DNA of 64,000 nucleotides, from the NCBI GenBank assembly GCA_018268465.1, contig JAFDWN010000007.1:210258-274257 (forward strand), given 5' to 3'. The notes below the pieces were generated by a model. That model was not told the origin of the DNA and did no database searches. It saw only the letters and a list, made by a program, of their open reading frames with translations. The stretch is from Actinomycetota bacterium (GTDB taxonomy: Bacteria; Actinomycetota; Actinomycetes; Mycobacteriales; Mycobacteriaceae). Position 1 is the first letter of the stretch, and the number at the start of each line of letters is the position of its first letter. The translations under genes and the position numbers were made by a program. Below are positions 62,539 through 64,000 of this stretch, piece by piece.

Positions 62539-64000
62539 TCAGTAGATGTTGGACGGCCGGACCATGCCTTCGGCCAGGTCGCCGAAACCGGGCGCCATGA
62601 TCGCGCCCGGGTGACCGACGACCTGTTCGACGATGGCCGTCTCCGTCGTGATGAGAAGCGCGGCAATGGATGCAGCGCTCTCCAGCGCTGCCCGCGTCAC
62701 CTTGAGCGGGTCGATCACGCCTTCGTCGAACATATCGCCGTACTCACCGGTCAGTGCGTTGAAGCCGTGCCCCAGCGGCAGGTCCTCGACGATCTGCACG
62801 ACGTCGTCGCCCTCGAAACCGGCGTTGAGAGCAATCCACCGCAACGGTTCGGCGAGCGCGTTGCGCACCACCAGGGTGCCGACGGCCTCGTCACCGGGCA
62901 GGTTCAGATCGGCGAGCGCGCGGTGCGCCTGGGCCAGCGCGGTACCGCCGCCCGACACGATGCCGGCCTCCGCCGCGGCCCGGGTGGCGGCCAGTGCGTC
63001 CTCCACGCGCAGCATCCGTTCCTTGAGTTCGACGCTGGTCGCGCCGCCCACCCGGATTACCGCCACCCGGCCCGTCAACCGGGCGACACGCAGTTCGATG
63101 CTCTCCCGGTCGGCGTCGATGCGGGCCCGTTCGAGCTGGGCCTCCAGCTGCGACACCCTGGCGTCGACGAGGCGTTGCTCGCCGTGTGCGCCGACGATCG
63201 TCGTCTCGTTCTCGGTGACGGTGACGCGGTCGCAGGAGCCGAGGTGTTCCAGGCTCACCTCGTTGAGTTCGATACCGGTGTCCTTGGCGATCACGTGACC
63301 GCCGAGGGCGACGGCGAGGTCCTCCAGTTCGGCGACCCTGCGGTGCCCGAAGCCCGGTGCGCGCACCACCACCGACTGCATCGTCTTGTGCATGTTGCCG
63401 CCCACGAGGAGTTGCAGCGCGGGACCGTCGACGTCCTCGGCGAGCACGACCAGGGGGCGGTCGGCACGTTTGGCGGCCTCGATCGTCGGCATGATCTCCT
63501 GCACCGCGGTGATCTTCTTGTTCGTCAGGAGGATCACCGGGTTCTCCAGGACAGCTTCCATGCGCTCCGGGTTGGTGACCATGTACGCCGAGATGTAGCC
63601 GTGGTCGAACTCGATGCCGTCGACCACATCGATGCTCAGGCCCAGAGCGTCGCTCTCCTCGGTGGTGATCACCCCGGATTCGCCGACGTGCTCGACGGCG
63701 CGGGTGATCACCTCGCCGATCGCCTCGTCGTCGCTGGCCGCCAGGGACGCGATGCGCAGCAGGTCGCTGCGACCGCTGACGGCGACGGACTGTTCGGTGA
63801 GGGCCTGCAGCACGACCGGAACCGTGCGTTCGATACCCCTGCGCACCCGCATCGGGTTGGCGCCCGCCTCCACCGCCCGCAGCCCTTCGCGCACCATGGC
63901 CTGAGCCAGCACGGTCGCGGTCGTGGTGCCGTCGCCGACCACGCCGTTGGTCTTCATCGCGACTTCCTTGACCAGTTGCGCGCCCATATTGGCGAACGGG
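62539..64000 (-). CDS. GroEL-like chaperonin paralog (5' end beyond window)
   Basis: The 3' part of a 60-kDa chaperonin gene, about 487 residues, cut at the right window edge. The ATP-binding motif [17 protein letters not shown], the apical region [15 protein letters not shown] and [14 protein letters not shown] are kept. The C-terminus ends in MVRPSNIY, without the Gly-Gly-Met tail of GroEL2 or the His-rich tail of GroEL1, so it is a third, divergent type. In Mycobacterium smegmatis a chaperonin-like protein of this kind is encoded with the propane monooxygenase (mim) genes and is required for folding of its large subunit. The neighbouring alcohol dehydrogenase fits that. Monooxygenase genes would be to the right of the window. 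Confidence 0.88.
   Translation of the reverse strand, partial: PFANMGAQLVKEVAMKTNGVVGDGTTTATVLAQAMVREGLRAVEAGANPMRVRRGIERTVPVVLQALTEQSVAVSGRSDLLRIASLAASDDEAIGEVITRAVEHVGESGVITTEESDALGLSIDVVDGIEFDHGYISAYMVTNPERMEAVLENPVILLTNKKITAVQEIMPTIEAAKRADRPLVVLAEDVDGPALQLLVGGNMHKTMQSVVVRAPGFGHRRVAELEDLAVALGGHVIAKDTGIELNEVSLEHLGSCDRVTVTENETTIVGAHGEQRLVDARVSQLEAQLERARIDADRESIELRVARLTGRVAVIRVGGATSVELKERMLRVEDALAATRAAAEAGIVSGGGTALAQAHRALADLNLPGDEAVGTLVVRNALAEPLRWIALNAGFEGDDVVQIVEDLPLGHGFNALTGEYGDMFDEGVIDPLKVTRAALESAASIAALLITTETAIVEQVVGHPGAIMAPGFGDLAEGMVRPSNIY

Overview
The window is very GC-rich, with GTG and TTG starts, many ATGA and GTGA stop/start overlaps and dense gene packing. Gene content and order match a mycobacterium, most likely a fast-growing environmental species (Mycolicibacterium type). 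Much of it can be read against the Mycobacterium tuberculosis (Mtb) map from memory: about 4-19 kb follows the Rv0756c-Rv0772 block (aldA, cyp123, cyp51, adhB, a HIT protein, phoR, phoP) and about 31-49 kb follows the Rv3489-Rv3523 block (otsA and part of the KstR-controlled cholesterol cluster). Locus-tag equivalences come from memory and synteny, not from a search.

Layout. 0-2 kb: purD-purE (purine synthesis), ending in a highly structured inverted repeat at the window edge. 2-7.6 kb: a TetR gene, then a leftward operon (aldA, SDR, 3-hydroxyisobutyrate dehydrogenase-like, carboxymuconolactone decarboxylase-like, unknown protein). 7.7-14.4 kb: a rightward operon (TetR, cyp123, SDR, cyp51, ferredoxin, NTF2-like), then adhB and a steroid-isomerase-like protein. 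The two operons diverge around a pair of matching TGGACA-N2-TGTCCA palindromes. 14.4-19.3 kb: a GT2-GtrA glycosyltransferase, a HIT protein, phoR-phoP with a PhoP-like box, a protein made of ten phased decapeptide repeats, and tRNA-Thr(UGU).

19.3-31.3 kb is accessory. It holds a pentanucleotide tandem repeat, a MacB/FtsX-type ABC exporter, a BAHD/PapA-like acyltransferase with a cytochrome P450, a self-contained SnoaL-TetR unit with a clear operator, an exported VanX-type dipeptidase, two oxidoreductases, a 45-residue zinc-ribbon protein and three tandem paralogous small secreted proteins.

31.3-49.9 kb: otsA, then the sterol side-chain degradation genes (hsd4A, fdxD, fadE26, fadE27, fadD17, fadD19, echA19, cyp142, an acetoacetate decarboxylase-like gene, an LLM oxidoreductase, a double OB-fold protein, ltp4, ltp3), punctuated by four perfect KstR-type palindromes. 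The mce4 sterol-import operon that separates otsA from hsd4A in Mtb is absent at this position.

49.9-64 kb: an MFS-TetR efflux unit, a lipoprotein, an Lrp regulator divergent from a pyruvate-dehydrogenase-E1-like enzyme, then a leftward array: a GroEL paralog (cut by the window edge), a zinc alcohol dehydrogenase, an ABM-fold monooxygenase, and a signalling module. That module is a 1385-residue protein joining a histidine kinase, a receiver, a PP2C phosphatase and an RsbW-type kinase, followed by a STAS antagonist and a GAF-ANTAR RNA-binding regulator. It is the most unusual system in the window. The GroEL/ADH pair resembles the tail of a mycobacterial propane monooxygenase (mim) operon, which would lie just outside.
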